The notes beneath the pieces were generated by a model that was not told where the DNA came from, searched no databases, and was given only the letters and a program-made list of their open reading frames with translations. A stretch of DNA of 64,000 bases from Palsa-1439 sp050015495 (GTDB taxonomy: Bacteria > Verrucomicrobiota > Verrucomicrobiia > Palsa-1439): NCBI GenBank assembly GCA_050015495.1, contig JBEKBH010000006.1, forward strand, positions 62,001-126,000, in the 5' to 3' direction. The position numbers and the translations under genes were made by a program. Shown here one piece after another: positions 27,276 to 35,664 of this stretch; the first letter of the stretch is position 1, and each line of letters starts with the position of its first letter.

Positions 27276-28218
27276 AACGGTTCCCTCATTGGAGGCGACG
27301 TCGGCGGCGGAGCAACACCCGGTGTCACTCGACCGCCCGGGATGGCCGAAGAATCTTGTCTGGGCGACGATCGTTCTCGTGGCCTGTTTCAGCGTGCCGT
27401 TGTTCCGTCTGGTGTGGTTCGCGGCAACCAGTGAGTTGTATTCCCAGTGCTTGTTGGTGCCGTTCGTGAGCGCGTACCTGGCGTGGTTGAACCGGGGCAA
27501 CGTGTGGGGCTCTTCCGGGCCGAACCGGCGATTCGCCGTGTTCGCATGGTCCGCCGGGTCAGTTTTGCTGGCCGGATACTGGCTGGCCATTTGGTCCCGT
27601 TGGCCCATCACCAATCAGGATGGCCTGGCATGGACAATCTCGGCCTTCGTCTGCCTCTTTTTCGGCATGTGCGGCTGGTTCGCCGGCCGGGAAAGACTCC
27701 GCACCATGCGGTTTCCCTTGTGTTTCCTGGTGTTCATGGTGCCGTTTCCGATGGTGGTACACAATTGGCTGGAAGGCTTTCTCCAGCGAGGATCGGCGCT
27801 GACGGCCTATGGGTTCTTTCAGTTATTCGGGACGCCGGTCTTTTACAGCAACTTGAATTTCCAATTGCCGGGCTTTGCGTTGCAGGTGGCGCCGGAATGC
27901 AGCGGCATCCATTCCAGCCTGGTGTTGTTCCTGACCAGTCTGGTCGCGGGCCACCTTTTCTTGCGATCGCCATGGAAGGGGGGAATCCTGGCGCTGGCCG
28001 TGCTTCCACTCGGACTGTTGCGAAACGGGTTTCGCATTTTCGTGATCGGCCAACTATGCATGCATATCGGGCCCCAGATGATCCATTCCGTGTTTCACCG
28101 GGACGGCGGCCCCGTCTTTTTTGCGCTGTCCCTGGTGCCGTTCTTTCTTCTCTTGCTTCTCCTGCGGCGATCCGAACAGGCGCCGGCGGGATCGACAGAC
28201 CAACAACGGAGTTCTTGA
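27259..28218 (+). CDS. Exosortase
   Basis: The product is 319 aa from a TTG start at 27259 that overlaps the preceding gene; no ATG is available before the first membrane segment, though TTG 27289 is possible. About eight hydrophobic segments carry the three catalytic positions: Cys214 in PECSGIHSS, Arg259 in LLRNGFRIF, and His280 in VFHRDGGPVFF. Exosortases are inner-membrane transpeptidases that cut proteins at a C-terminal PEP-like signal and transfer them to a surface anchor. The VPDSG-CTERM-like protein at 46536 is the only recognisable substrate in the window. In Verrucomicrobiota, VPDSG-CTERM tails are paired with the exosortase C type. Confidence 0.93.
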   Translation: MDSNIKTVPSLEATSAAEQHPVSLDRPGWPKNLVWATIVLVACFSVPLFRLVWFAATSELYSQCLLVPFVSAYLAWLNRGNVWGSSGPNRRFAVFAWSAGSVLLAGYWLAIWSRWPITNQDGLAWTISAFVCLFFGMCGWFAGRERLRTMRFPLCFLVFMVPFPMVVHNWLEGFLQRGSALTAYGFFQLFGTPVFYSNLNFQLPGFALQVAPECSGIHSSLVLFLTSLVAGHLFLRSPWKGGILALAVLPLGLLRNGFRIFVIGQLCMHIGPQMIHSVFHRDGGPVFFALSLVPFFLLLLLLRRSEQAPAGSTDQQRSS

Positions 28219-28231
28219 CCCACACCCGTCC

Positions 28232-29833
28232 ATGACCACGACACACCCGAACACGCTTTGCTCCGGTTTCTTGCAGTCGGTCGAGAGGGTTCCGGACCGC
28301 CCGGCCCTGGAGGTCTCCGGCCAGTGCCTCACCTACGCGCAACTGTTCGACAACGCCGCGTCGCTGTCGGCCACGCTGGCCGCGCTCGACACGGCCAACG
28401 ACCCGCCGTTGACCGCCGTCTTCGCGTATCGCTCGGTGACGGCATTCGCCGGTGTGTTGGGCGCGTTACTCCGGGGCCATGGATACGTGCCTCTCAATCG
28501 CACCTTTCCCCCGGACCGCACCCGAACCATGCTGCAACGCTCCGGTTGCCAGGCCGTGATCGTCGATGCCCAATCGGAGAGCCAGTTGACCCAGGTGTTG
28601 GAGGGAGTTGACCAGACCCTGGTCATCGTGCTGCCGGAACGGGACGACGTGCGCGCGCTGGCCGCGCGCTGGCCAAACCATCGATTCATTGGCGCCCGTC
28701 AGCTGGCGTCAAGTGATCAGTGGCGCCCGGTGGAGACGTCCCCGAATTCCATTGCGTATCTTCTGTTCACTTCGGGCAGCACGGGTGTGCCCAAAGGAGT
28801 CATGGTCGCGCACCGCAACGCGAACCATTATGTGGAGTTCATCGCCAATCGTTTTTCGATCACCCACGAGGACCGGTTTTCGCAGACGTTCGACATGACG
28901 TTCGACCTGTCGGTGGCGGACATGTTCGTGGCCTGGGAACGGGGAGCCTGTGTGTGCTGCCCGTCGGAGAAGACGCTCATCAACCCCGGGCGGTTCATCA
29001 ACGACTCGCGCCTGACCATTTGGTTTTCCGTTCCATCCACGGCCGTGTTCATGAAACGGCTGGGGACCCTGAAACCGGGCCTGTATCCGCGGTTGCGGGC
29101 CAGCCTGTTTTGCGGCGAGGCGCTCCCGGCCGAGGTGGCGAGGGCCTGGTCGGAAGCCACTCCCCATTCGATCGTGGAAAATCTGTATGGCCCGACGGAA
29201 CTGGCCATCGCCTGTATGTTTTACCGGTGGGACCCGGCGCGGTCGGCCGCCGAGGCGGAAAACGGGATTGTCCCTATCGGCGAACCGTTCCCCGGCATGA
29301 TCGCGCTGGTGGCCGATGAGACCTTTCGCGAAGTCGCGCCGGGCGAGGACGGCGAATTGCTCATGACGGGTCCACAGATGTCGCTCGGATACTGGCGCGA
29401 TCCGGAAAAGACCGCGGCCAGCTTTGTCACGCCGCCGGGCCGGAGCGAGGTGTATTACCGCACCGGTGATCGCGTTCGCCGACCCGTGGACGGCCAACCG
29501 ATGGTGTACTTGGGGCGAGTGGACAACCAGATCAAGGTCTTGGGCCACCGCGTCGAGCTGGGCGAGGTGGAGGCCGCGCTGCGCGAGCTGTCGGGCATCG
29601 ATGGCGTGGCGGCATTTGGATGGCCGCTGGTGTCGGGTGGGGCCAGCGGAATTGAAGCGTTTATGCAGACCGAGAGCGTGGAAGCGGACGAACTCCTGAA
29701 AAAGGTCAGCTTGCGGCTTCCGCTATACATGGTGCCGCGGAAGATCCATTGCCTGCCGGTGTTCCCGTTGAACCCGAACGGAAAGATCGACCGGAAGGCT
29801 CTCCGGAAAGTGTTGGAGACTACCAATGACTGA
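28232..29833 (+). CDS. AMP-forming adenylation enzyme (DltA / NRPS A-domain type)
   Basis: The product is 533 aa from ATG 28232, 13 bp after the exosortase stop; the frame runs upstream but without family features. Core motifs are in order: LLFTSGSTGVPKGVM (A3), NLYGPTEL (A5), YYRTGDRV (A7), GRVDNQIKVLGHRVELGEVE (A8) and NPNGKIDRKAL (A10, with the catalytic Lys). It activates a carboxylic or amino acid as the adenylate and loads it onto the ACP encoded immediately downstream, whose start overlaps this stop by 8 bp. Exosortase-A loci carry a similar ligase and ACP pair. The substrate cannot be read here. Confidence 0.9.
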   Translation: MTTTHPNTLCSGFLQSVERVPDRPALEVSGQCLTYAQLFDNAASLSATLAALDTANDPPLTAVFAYRSVTAFAGVLGALLRGHGYVPLNRTFPPDRTRTMLQRSGCQAVIVDAQSESQLTQVLEGVDQTLVIVLPERDDVRALAARWPNHRFIGARQLASSDQWRPVETSPNSIAYLLFTSGSTGVPKGVMVAHRNANHYVEFIANRFSITHEDRFSQTFDMTFDLSVADMFVAWERGACVCCPSEKTLINPGRFINDSRLTIWFSVPSTAVFMKRLGTLKPGLYPRLRASLFCGEALPAEVARAWSEATPHSIVENLYGPTELAIACMFYRWDPARSAAEAENGIVPIGEPFPGMIALVADETFREVAPGEDGELLMTGPQMSLGYWRDPEKTAASFVTPPGRSEVYYRTGDRVRRPVDGQPMVYLGRVDNQIKVLGHRVELGEVEAALRELSGIDGVAAFGWPLVSGGASGIEAFMQTESVEADELLKKVSLRLPLYMVPRKIHCLPVFPLNPNGKIDRKALRKVLETTND

Positions 29834-30143
29834 GATCCGTTCCGAACACGTGCGCGCGTTTCTGGTGGCGCAATATGCCGACCAGATCCAGGGAAAAGGG
29901 TTTGACCCCGACGTCTTGCCGGACGATTTCGATTTCTTGCTGAAGGGGGTCATCGATTCGCTGGGCGTGCTCCAGATGGTCGGCGAATTGGAAAAGAAGT
30001 TTCAAATTGAGCTGGATATGAGCAGCCTGGACCCGGAGCAATTGACCGTGCTCGGCCCGCTCAGCCGGTATGTTGCCGAGGCGGCCGGCCGCGACGGCAA
30101 AGGCGGTGCGCGCCCGGGCAACCAACACACGGGAGCGTCCTGA
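29826..30143 (+). CDS. Acyl carrier protein 1
   Basis: The product is 105 aa, acidic in its core, with the phosphopantetheine Ser in LLKGVIDSLGVLQM. Its ATG lies inside the end of the adenylation gene, so translation is coupled and the two probably work as a loading pair. The 25-residue tail after VAEAAGR is Gly- and Ala-rich and unlike standard ACPs. Confidence 0.9.
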   Translation: MTEIRSEHVRAFLVAQYADQIQGKGFDPDVLPDDFDFLLKGVIDSLGVLQMVGELEKKFQIELDMSSLDPEQLTVLGPLSRYVAEAAGRDGKGGARPGNQHTGAS

Positions 30144-30177
30144 AGGCGGCTTTCCCGTCCGTCCAAGGTATCGCACA

Positions 30178-31140
30178 ATGATTGTCCGTTATCCAACTCC
30201 CGGTGTGTTCCTCTGGGGACTGACCCAGAAGCTCGGGTCCGTCCGTCGGGATTTGTCCGAGTTGAAGGCGTCCGATCTGATCGGCAACCCGGTCGAAGAG
30301 CTGGCGAAAAACGGCTACCAGTTCAACCGCGGGGCCGGCAAGACCGAGGACCTGCTGTCCCTGGCGGCGGGGCCATTCGGGTTTCTGTTGAAGTGCTGTA
30401 CGAACCCGAGCGCGGTTGTCGTTCACCACTCGTATGGGGAGAACGCGTCGCTCCCCAGGGAATCGGAAGACCGGGATTTGATGTCTCGGGCGACGTATTT
30501 CCCCGCGCTCCTGCTCCGGCAATTTGATGTGGATGACGTCCCGTACTTCGGTTCGTTTGCCAGCGGCTGCACCGGTTTTTTGTCGCTGGTGACGATGGGG
30601 GCCGGATTGCTGGGATCGGCCGAAGACCCGCCGGTCATCTGTCTCACCGCCGACGTGCGGCCCAAGGGAATGTGGTTTGACGCGGGGCGGGAGAAGATCC
30701 TGACATCGGATGCGGCGTCGGGTTTCCTCATGGGCCGTGAGCGAAGAGGTTTCCAGGTTCTCGGGGTCAATCACTATTCGACGGGTCGACGGCTGGTCCC
30801 GCTGGTGGAAATCGTCAAGCGCACCGTGCACATGACCCGGGAGTTGGCGGACCGAGTGGGGGTAGGCGGGCGGCTCGGCGAAGCCGTGGTTCATTACCCG
30901 AATATTTTCCCGCAGGCCTGGGACATGGTCAGCGGCTACCTCAAGGTCAGCCCCGAGCGACATATTCTCGACCAGTTGGCCGAGCGGGCCCACTGCCTGA
31001 GTTCGGATTCGGTCATCTCGTTGGGAAAACTTCACTCCGGCAACGAGGGTCGGCTTCACGTGGTGGTGAATTTCGGCAGCGGGGTGCATCTGGGAATCTG
31101 CATTTTGAGCGAGGTCAAGGCACATGCACGCGCCGATTGA
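30178..31140 (+). CDS. Ketoacyl-ACP synthase III (FabH)-like enzyme
   Basis: The product is 320 aa from ATG 30178. The thiolase-fold active site Cys131 is in FASGCTGFLSL and His239 is in AVVHYPN. Where FabH has the GNTSAAS Asn there is LGKLHSGNEGRLH, so the third residue is not clearly equivalent. Such divergent KAS-III proteins either condense an acyl-ACP with a second acyl thioester or transfer an acyl group to a hydroxyl (as CerJ does on sugars). Lying between two ACP genes and overlapping the FkbH gene, it would use both carrier-bound groups. Confidence 0.82.
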   Translation: MIVRYPTPGVFLWGLTQKLGSVRRDLSELKASDLIGNPVEELAKNGYQFNRGAGKTEDLLSLAAGPFGFLLKCCTNPSAVVVHHSYGENASLPRESEDRDLMSRATYFPALLLRQFDVDDVPYFGSFASGCTGFLSLVTMGAGLLGSAEDPPVICLTADVRPKGMWFDAGREKILTSDAASGFLMGRERRGFQVLGVNHYSTGRRLVPLVEIVKRTVHMTRELADRVGVGGRLGEAVVHYPNIFPQAWDMVSGYLKVSPERHILDQLAERAHCLSSDSVISLGKLHSGNEGRLHVVVNFGSGVHLGICILSEVKAHARAD

Positions 31141-32971
31141 CGCCATGCTCCTGCGGGTGCCGGAGTCGGCCCGTCCCGCGGTGTCGGAAGCGCTGGGGGA
31201 GACGCCGACGTGGGTGAAACTGCGCCGGGCGAATGCCGCGCTGGAGAGGACCGAAGCCGGGCTTCGGGGACCCGAGGTGGCGGTCAATCTTCTGGCCAGC
31301 TTCAACCTGGAACCGATCGAGCCCGCGTTGCGTTTGGGATTGCAGTGTATTCCCTGCCGGCCACAATTGCGGATTGCGCCGCTGAACACCATCGAGCAAA
31401 CCTTGCTCGACAAGGGGTCGCCAGTCTATCAGGAGAGCAGTTTGGCCACGGTGATCCTGTGGCGGATCGAGGAACTGCTGCCAGAGGTATTGCTTCCGTT
31501 CTCGTCCGGTGGCGCCGACGTCTTGAAGGGTCAGGTCGAACTCCTGTGGTCGAGAATCGAACGAGTGTGCCGCGCCCATCGGGAGACGGGGAAATCACTC
31601 CTGTTTGTGTCGACGTTTCCGTCGCCACGCGTGGTCTCCGGGCTGGTGTTGAACTCCCCGTCGGTTCCGGGACCCACGAGCGCGGTCGCGGAACTCAATC
31701 GTAAACTGTATGAACTGGCCGCATCGGCACCGGGGATTCACGTATTGGATCTGAACTGGTGGGCCGGGCAGGAAGGGGCCAGCGCCTTCGACCCGTTGAT
31801 GGAGCACATGGCCCGGCAACCGCTGAGCCTGCGGGGAGCGTTGTCGTTGGGGTTGTTCGTGGCGCGTCATCTGCGGCCGTTGCTGGTGCCCCGGCGAAAG
31901 GTGCTGGCGTTGGACCTGGACAATACCTTGTGGGGCGGGATCCTCGGCGAGGACGGCATTCATCATCTCAAACTAGGGCACGATTTTCCCGGGAACATTT
32001 TCCTGCGCATCCAGCGCGAAGCCCGCGAACTCAAGAGCCAGGGTGTGCTCCTGGCCTTGCTATCCAAAAATGACGAGACTGAGGTGCGGCAGGCATTCCG
32101 GGAATTGCCGGACATGGAGCTAAAGTGGGAGGACTTCGTTAGCCGACGGGTCAATTTCAACCACAAACACGAGAGCCTCCGCGAGATGGCGGAGGAATTG
32201 GGGTTGGGGATCGACAGTTTCGCGGTGTTGGACGATTCCGACTACGAACGGGAACAGATCCGCATGTTTCATCCGGAAGTGCTCGTCATCAACCAACGGA
32301 GCGACCCGCTCCACATGCTTCAGGCGCTGCAATCCACCGACGCCTTCGACGCCTACGCGGTGACCGCGGAAGACCGGGGACGACATCGGGAATATGAGTT
32401 GCGGGAAATGCGCCGCACGCAGGGACGCGAAACGAACCTGGAAGAGTTTCTCCGGTCCCTGCATCTCCAGGCGACAATCGAATCCATCCACGACGGGAAT
32501 GTGGACCGCGTGGTCCAGATGCTGTCGAAGACGAACCAGTTCAATCTGACCACGCGAAGACATCGACTGGAAGAGTTGAAAGCGCTGGTGGCGATACCCG
32601 GCAGCGTCAGCCTGACACTGCGGTTGTCCGACAAATTCGGCGACCAGGGGATCGTCGGCGTGTTACTGGCGGTTCCCGCCGATGATGGACGGCGGCTGCG
32701 AATCGACAGCTATCTGGTCAGTTGCCGGGCGTTGGGCCGCGGGGTGGAGGAGTTTCTCTGGGCCGAACTGGCGAGACAGGCGCTGGACCACAAGATTCAC
32801 GGGATCCTGGGCGAGTACATTCCCACGCCAAAAAACGGTCTGGCGAAGGGATTCTATGACAAGCTGGGGTTCACGCGGGTCGAGGAAAACGCGTCGATGA
32901 CCCGATACCTCATAGAACCGCTGACACCGGTCGAGCCACCGGTCTGGTTGGCCAGCAACGGAGGACAATGA
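31124..32971 (+). CDS. FkbH-like HAD-IIIC glyceryl-ACP synthase
   Basis: The product is 615 aa. The HAD motif is ALDLDNTLWGGILGEDG with the nucleophile Asp at about 264, then LALLSKND (motif II) and AVLDDSDYEREQI. A GNAT-like domain forms the last 160 residues (KTNQFNLTTRR, LSDKFGDQGIVGV). Characterised FkbH proteins move glycerate from 1,3-bisphosphoglycerate to an ACP, dephosphorylating it. The 250-residue N-terminal part resembles SGNH-like regions seen in long FkbH proteins. The ACP at 32968 overlaps the stop by 4 bp and is the likely acceptor. Confidence 0.92.
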   Translation: MHAPIDAMLLRVPESARPAVSEALGETPTWVKLRRANAALERTEAGLRGPEVAVNLLASFNLEPIEPALRLGLQCIPCRPQLRIAPLNTIEQTLLDKGSPVYQESSLATVILWRIEELLPEVLLPFSSGGADVLKGQVELLWSRIERVCRAHRETGKSLLFVSTFPSPRVVSGLVLNSPSVPGPTSAVAELNRKLYELAASAPGIHVLDLNWWAGQEGASAFDPLMEHMARQPLSLRGALSLGLFVARHLRPLLVPRRKVLALDLDNTLWGGILGEDGIHHLKLGHDFPGNIFLRIQREARELKSQGVLLALLSKNDETEVRQAFRELPDMELKWEDFVSRRVNFNHKHESLREMAEELGLGIDSFAVLDDSDYEREQIRMFHPEVLVINQRSDPLHMLQALQSTDAFDAYAVTAEDRGRHREYELREMRRTQGRETNLEEFLRSLHLQATIESIHDGNVDRVVQMLSKTNQFNLTTRRHRLEELKALVAIPGSVSLTLRLSDKFGDQGIVGVLLAVPADDGRRLRIDSYLVSCRALGRGVEEFLWAELARQALDHKIHGILGEYIPTPKNGLAKGFYDKLGFTRVEENASMTRYLIEPLTPVEPPVWLASNGGQ

Positions 32972-33216
32972 ACGCGGAGACGGATCGATTGCGGGACCTG
33001 TTGATTGAATTTTTTGAGCTTCCCCCGGATACGATGGCGTCGGACATCGTGCAGGAGCGGATTGCGAAATGGGACTCGCTGGCCATGGTACAATTGATCG
33101 CGGAGCTACAAACGGTATTCGGCGTGGAATTTGACGTGGACGAAATCGACCGGCTTACGAGCTGCTCGCAGATCGGTGAGGCGCTCGGCCGCAAAGGGGT
33201 GAAGGTCTCACGATGA
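32968..33216 (+). CDS. Acyl carrier protein 2
   Basis: The product is 82 aa, acidic, with the phosphopantetheine site in IAKWDSLAMVQLIAEL, a pattern (WDSLxxVxLI) typical of ACPs serving FkbH. It is coupled to the FkbH gene by ATGA and to the following acyltransferase by a 4-bp overlap (ATGA at 33213-33216). It most likely carries the glyceryl group. Confidence 0.92.
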   Translation: MNAETDRLRDLLIEFFELPPDTMASDIVQERIAKWDSLAMVQLIAELQTVFGVEFDVDEIDRLTSCSQIGEALGRKGVKVSR

Positions 33217-33686
33217 GAATTGTTCTGCTATCGGGATTGAAGAATCGAATCCTGCAAATCCTCGCGAGAGTATCGCCGGGGGCCAGCAGTATTCGCGTCT
33301 GGCTGCATCGGTGGCGCGGCGTGAAAATGGGCAAACGCGTGTGGATCGGCTACGATGCGATCATCGAAACTGAACATCCGTATCTGGTGGAGATCCGTGA
33401 CGACGCCGTGGTCGGGATTCGGGCAACCATTATCGCCCATTTTCGAGAATCAAAAGGGGTCGTTATTGAGGAGGGCGCGGTGCTCGGGCCGGGAGTGATT
33501 GTGTTGCAGGGAGTCACCGTCGGCAAGGGCGCGGTGGTGGCCGCCGGCAGCGTGGTGACCCGGTCGGTGCCGCCGATGACGATGGTGCAGGGCAATCCCG
33601 CCAAGCCCATCGCCAAGCTCGGGCAGATGTTGACCCGGACCACAACCCTCAAGGCATTCTCCACGAGTCTTCGGCCACTGTCGTAA
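33213..33686 (+). CDS. Hexapeptide-repeat acyltransferase
   Basis: The product is 157 aa. Left-handed beta-helix repeats run from VWIGYDAIIE to VVIEEGAVLGPGVIVLQGVTVGKGAVVAAGSVVT, ending QGNPAKPIAKLGQ, as in serine/maltose O-acetyltransferases. Translation is coupled to ACP 2, so it may take the acyl group from the carrier rather than from CoA and pass it to a sugar or glycerol hydroxyl. That use of ACP is inference from gene order. Confidence 0.85.
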   Translation: MRIVLLSGLKNRILQILARVSPGASSIRVWLHRWRGVKMGKRVWIGYDAIIETEHPYLVEIRDDAVVGIRATIIAHFRESKGVVIEEGAVLGPGVIVLQGVTVGKGAVVAAGSVVTRSVPPMTMVQGNPAKPIAKLGQMLTRTTTLKAFSTSLRPLS

Positions 33687-33703
33687 CCCGCCTGGCTATT
33701 CCC

Positions 33704-35503
33704 ATGGAAGGATTTACCAAAGAGCCCCGTCTCGTTGTGCTTTCGTCCGAACCCTCGGCCGTTTCGGACCGGGCACTGGCCAAGTTTGCCGGGTTTTTGG
33801 GTGTGACAGCGCCGCTGGTACCGGTCCACGCTGAACTTGCCGGGCCTCCACCGGAAGCTCTGATGGCGCCCGCGACCGAACGCTGCCTGGCGCTGAGTCT
33901 GGCCACTTTCCGAATTCTCAAATCACAGTCGTGGTTTCCGAGCCTGTTGCCGCAAGCGAAGGCCATCCTCATCTATGGATTTGGCGTGACGGAAACGGAA
34001 TGCGGCGACTTGAAAGAACTGACGCGGGGGGCACTGGCTTCTGTGGTCGCAGTCGACGCGAAAACATTCGAGTATCACATTCATGGGGACGGCAAACACA
34101 AGGCGTTTCCAATTTCCGGCAGGTCGTACACGGTCGAGTTACCTGCAGTTCCTCTGGCATTTGGTTCCCCGTCTGTTCGGGATGGCGTTGACACCCTGAT
34201 CTCGGTGAACCACCAGCCCTGCTTCGTATCGGTGCCGAGCGGCCGGGGCACACTCTATCTGTTGTCCAGCCCCACGTTGGTGGACATTGACGTTCCCCTC
34301 CCATCGAATTGCCCGTCGCGGCAATGGTATGCCGAACTGCTGGGCTTATCCATTTTCCTTCGCTCGGTGTTCGGCCGGTGGTGCTGGACCGCTCCGGCCC
34401 GAACGGCGACGATCGTGATTGATGATCCCTATCTCAAAAAGCGATACGGTTTCCTGCGTTACGAATCGCTGGCCCGTGAACTCCAGCAAACGGGTTGTTC
34501 CCTGACGGTGGGATTCATTCCGTACAATTATTGGCGCAGCGACCGGCGCGTTACGAACATGTTGCGCGGCCAGCGGGATCGTTTTTCCATCGCGGTCCAC
34601 GGTTGCGACCACACGACTGCCGAATTCGCCAGTCGGGACGAAATGTGGCTGAATCAAAAGGCCCGGTGGGCCTTGGAACGCATGGACACCCACACCAAAC
34701 TGACCCAGATGCCGTATGACGAGGTCATGGTGTTTCCACAAGGGCGATTCTCCACAAAAGCCATTCAGGCCTTGAAGGAGTGCCGGTATCTGGCGGCCGT
34801 GAACACGACCGTGTGGCCCGTGGATGCCGCGGAGAACCCGCTGACGCTCCGGGACATTCTGGATGTCGCGGTCACAAAGTACGACAACTTCCCGATCTTT
34901 GGTCGGAGGTATCCGCAGGATGTTTTCGACTTCGCGGTTGACGCCTTGTTTCAGAAGCCGTTGTTGATCGGGGAACACCATGCGTTTTTCAAGTCCGGGT
35001 TCGAGCCGCTACGGCGGGTCGCGCGCGAACTGGCGACGCTCGATACGCCGCCGGTGTGGATGCCGCTTCAGGGAGCGCTGACATCGACCTTTGTCGTCAA
35101 GCGCGCGGGGTCCGGTCATTACGATGCCAGGTTCTTCACGTCCCTGTTGAGATTGCGGAATGCCACGGGTGAGCCATGTCTCTACTCGCTGACGAAGCCC
35201 GAGGCACCCGGGCTGGTGGAAGCGGTGACGGTGGGGGGCAAGAGCGTGCCGTTTGAATGTCGGTCGGGCTTCTTAAAGTGCGACGTTCAGCTTGGTCCGG
35301 AGGACGAGCGTGACGTGAAGGTGTTGTACCGTGCCGCGGAACACAGGAGCAATCACTACCGGCGCTCTTGGAACTTTCGCTCGCGGGTTTTTGCCAGAAG
35401 GATGTTGTCCGACATGAGGGACAATTATTTGTCAAAAAGCGACCGGCTGTTGGCCGCCGCGGAGAAGGTAAAGGATCGCTTGTTCAAAGACGGCATCGTC
35501 TAG
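33704..35503 (+). CDS. Unassigned protein with deacetylase-like core
   Basis: The product is 599 aa and I cannot place it in a named family. Residues about 225-360 look like a NodB-type (alpha/beta)7 deacetylase core: TATIVIDDPYLKKRYG with DD in place of TFDDG, then FSIAVHGCDHTTAEF for the metal His positions, and VMVFPQGRFSTKAIQAL for motif 3. The N-terminal 200 residues and C-terminal 150 residues (FTSLLRLRNATGEP, PFECRSGFLKCDVQLGPEDE) look like separate small domains. It follows the acyl operon by 17 bp, so a role in trimming or sensing the acylated glycan is possible but unproven. Confidence 0.7.
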   Translation: MEGFTKEPRLVVLSSEPSAVSDRALAKFAGFLGVTAPLVPVHAELAGPPPEALMAPATERCLALSLATFRILKSQSWFPSLLPQAKAILIYGFGVTETECGDLKELTRGALASVVAVDAKTFEYHIHGDGKHKAFPISGRSYTVELPAVPLAFGSPSVRDGVDTLISVNHQPCFVSVPSGRGTLYLLSSPTLVDIDVPLPSNCPSRQWYAELLGLSIFLRSVFGRWCWTAPARTATIVIDDPYLKKRYGFLRYESLARELQQTGCSLTVGFIPYNYWRSDRRVTNMLRGQRDRFSIAVHGCDHTTAEFASRDEMWLNQKARWALERMDTHTKLTQMPYDEVMVFPQGRFSTKAIQALKECRYLAAVNTTVWPVDAAENPLTLRDILDVAVTKYDNFPIFGRRYPQDVFDFAVDALFQKPLLIGEHHAFFKSGFEPLRRVARELATLDTPPVWMPLQGALTSTFVVKRAGSGHYDARFFTSLLRLRNATGEPCLYSLTKPEAPGLVEAVTVGGKSVPFECRSGFLKCDVQLGPEDERDVKVLYRAAEHRSNHYRRSWNFRSRVFARRMLSDMRDNYLSKSDRLLAAAEKVKDRLFKDGIV

Positions 35504-35546
35504 ATGCATCCGCGATTGCGCCACGATTCGAGCGGACGCGGATGGG

Positions 35547-35576
35547 TTGACGCGTCTGACATGGACATGGCACAAT
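35547..35576 (+). promoter_or_regulatory. Possible sigma-70-type promoter of the TPR gene
   Basis: TTGACG at 35547-35552 and CACAAT at 35571-35576 are 18 bp apart, matching the -35 box in 5 of 6 and the -10 box in 4 of 6 positions. The 161-bp gap between 35503 and the TPR gene contains no gene. Transcription would start near 35583. Confidence 0.35.
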
Positions 35577-35664
35577 GCACGATGTGATTCCCCGCTTATC
35601 GAGGACGCGCATACATTCCGTTGAGCCGGGGGAATCCGGTACCACAAACCGATGAGGGCATTTC

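Noticed and set aside
35540..35556. GG-N10-GC before the TPR gene
   Set aside because: Apart from GG and GC the match is poor, and it overlaps a better -35/-10 pair.
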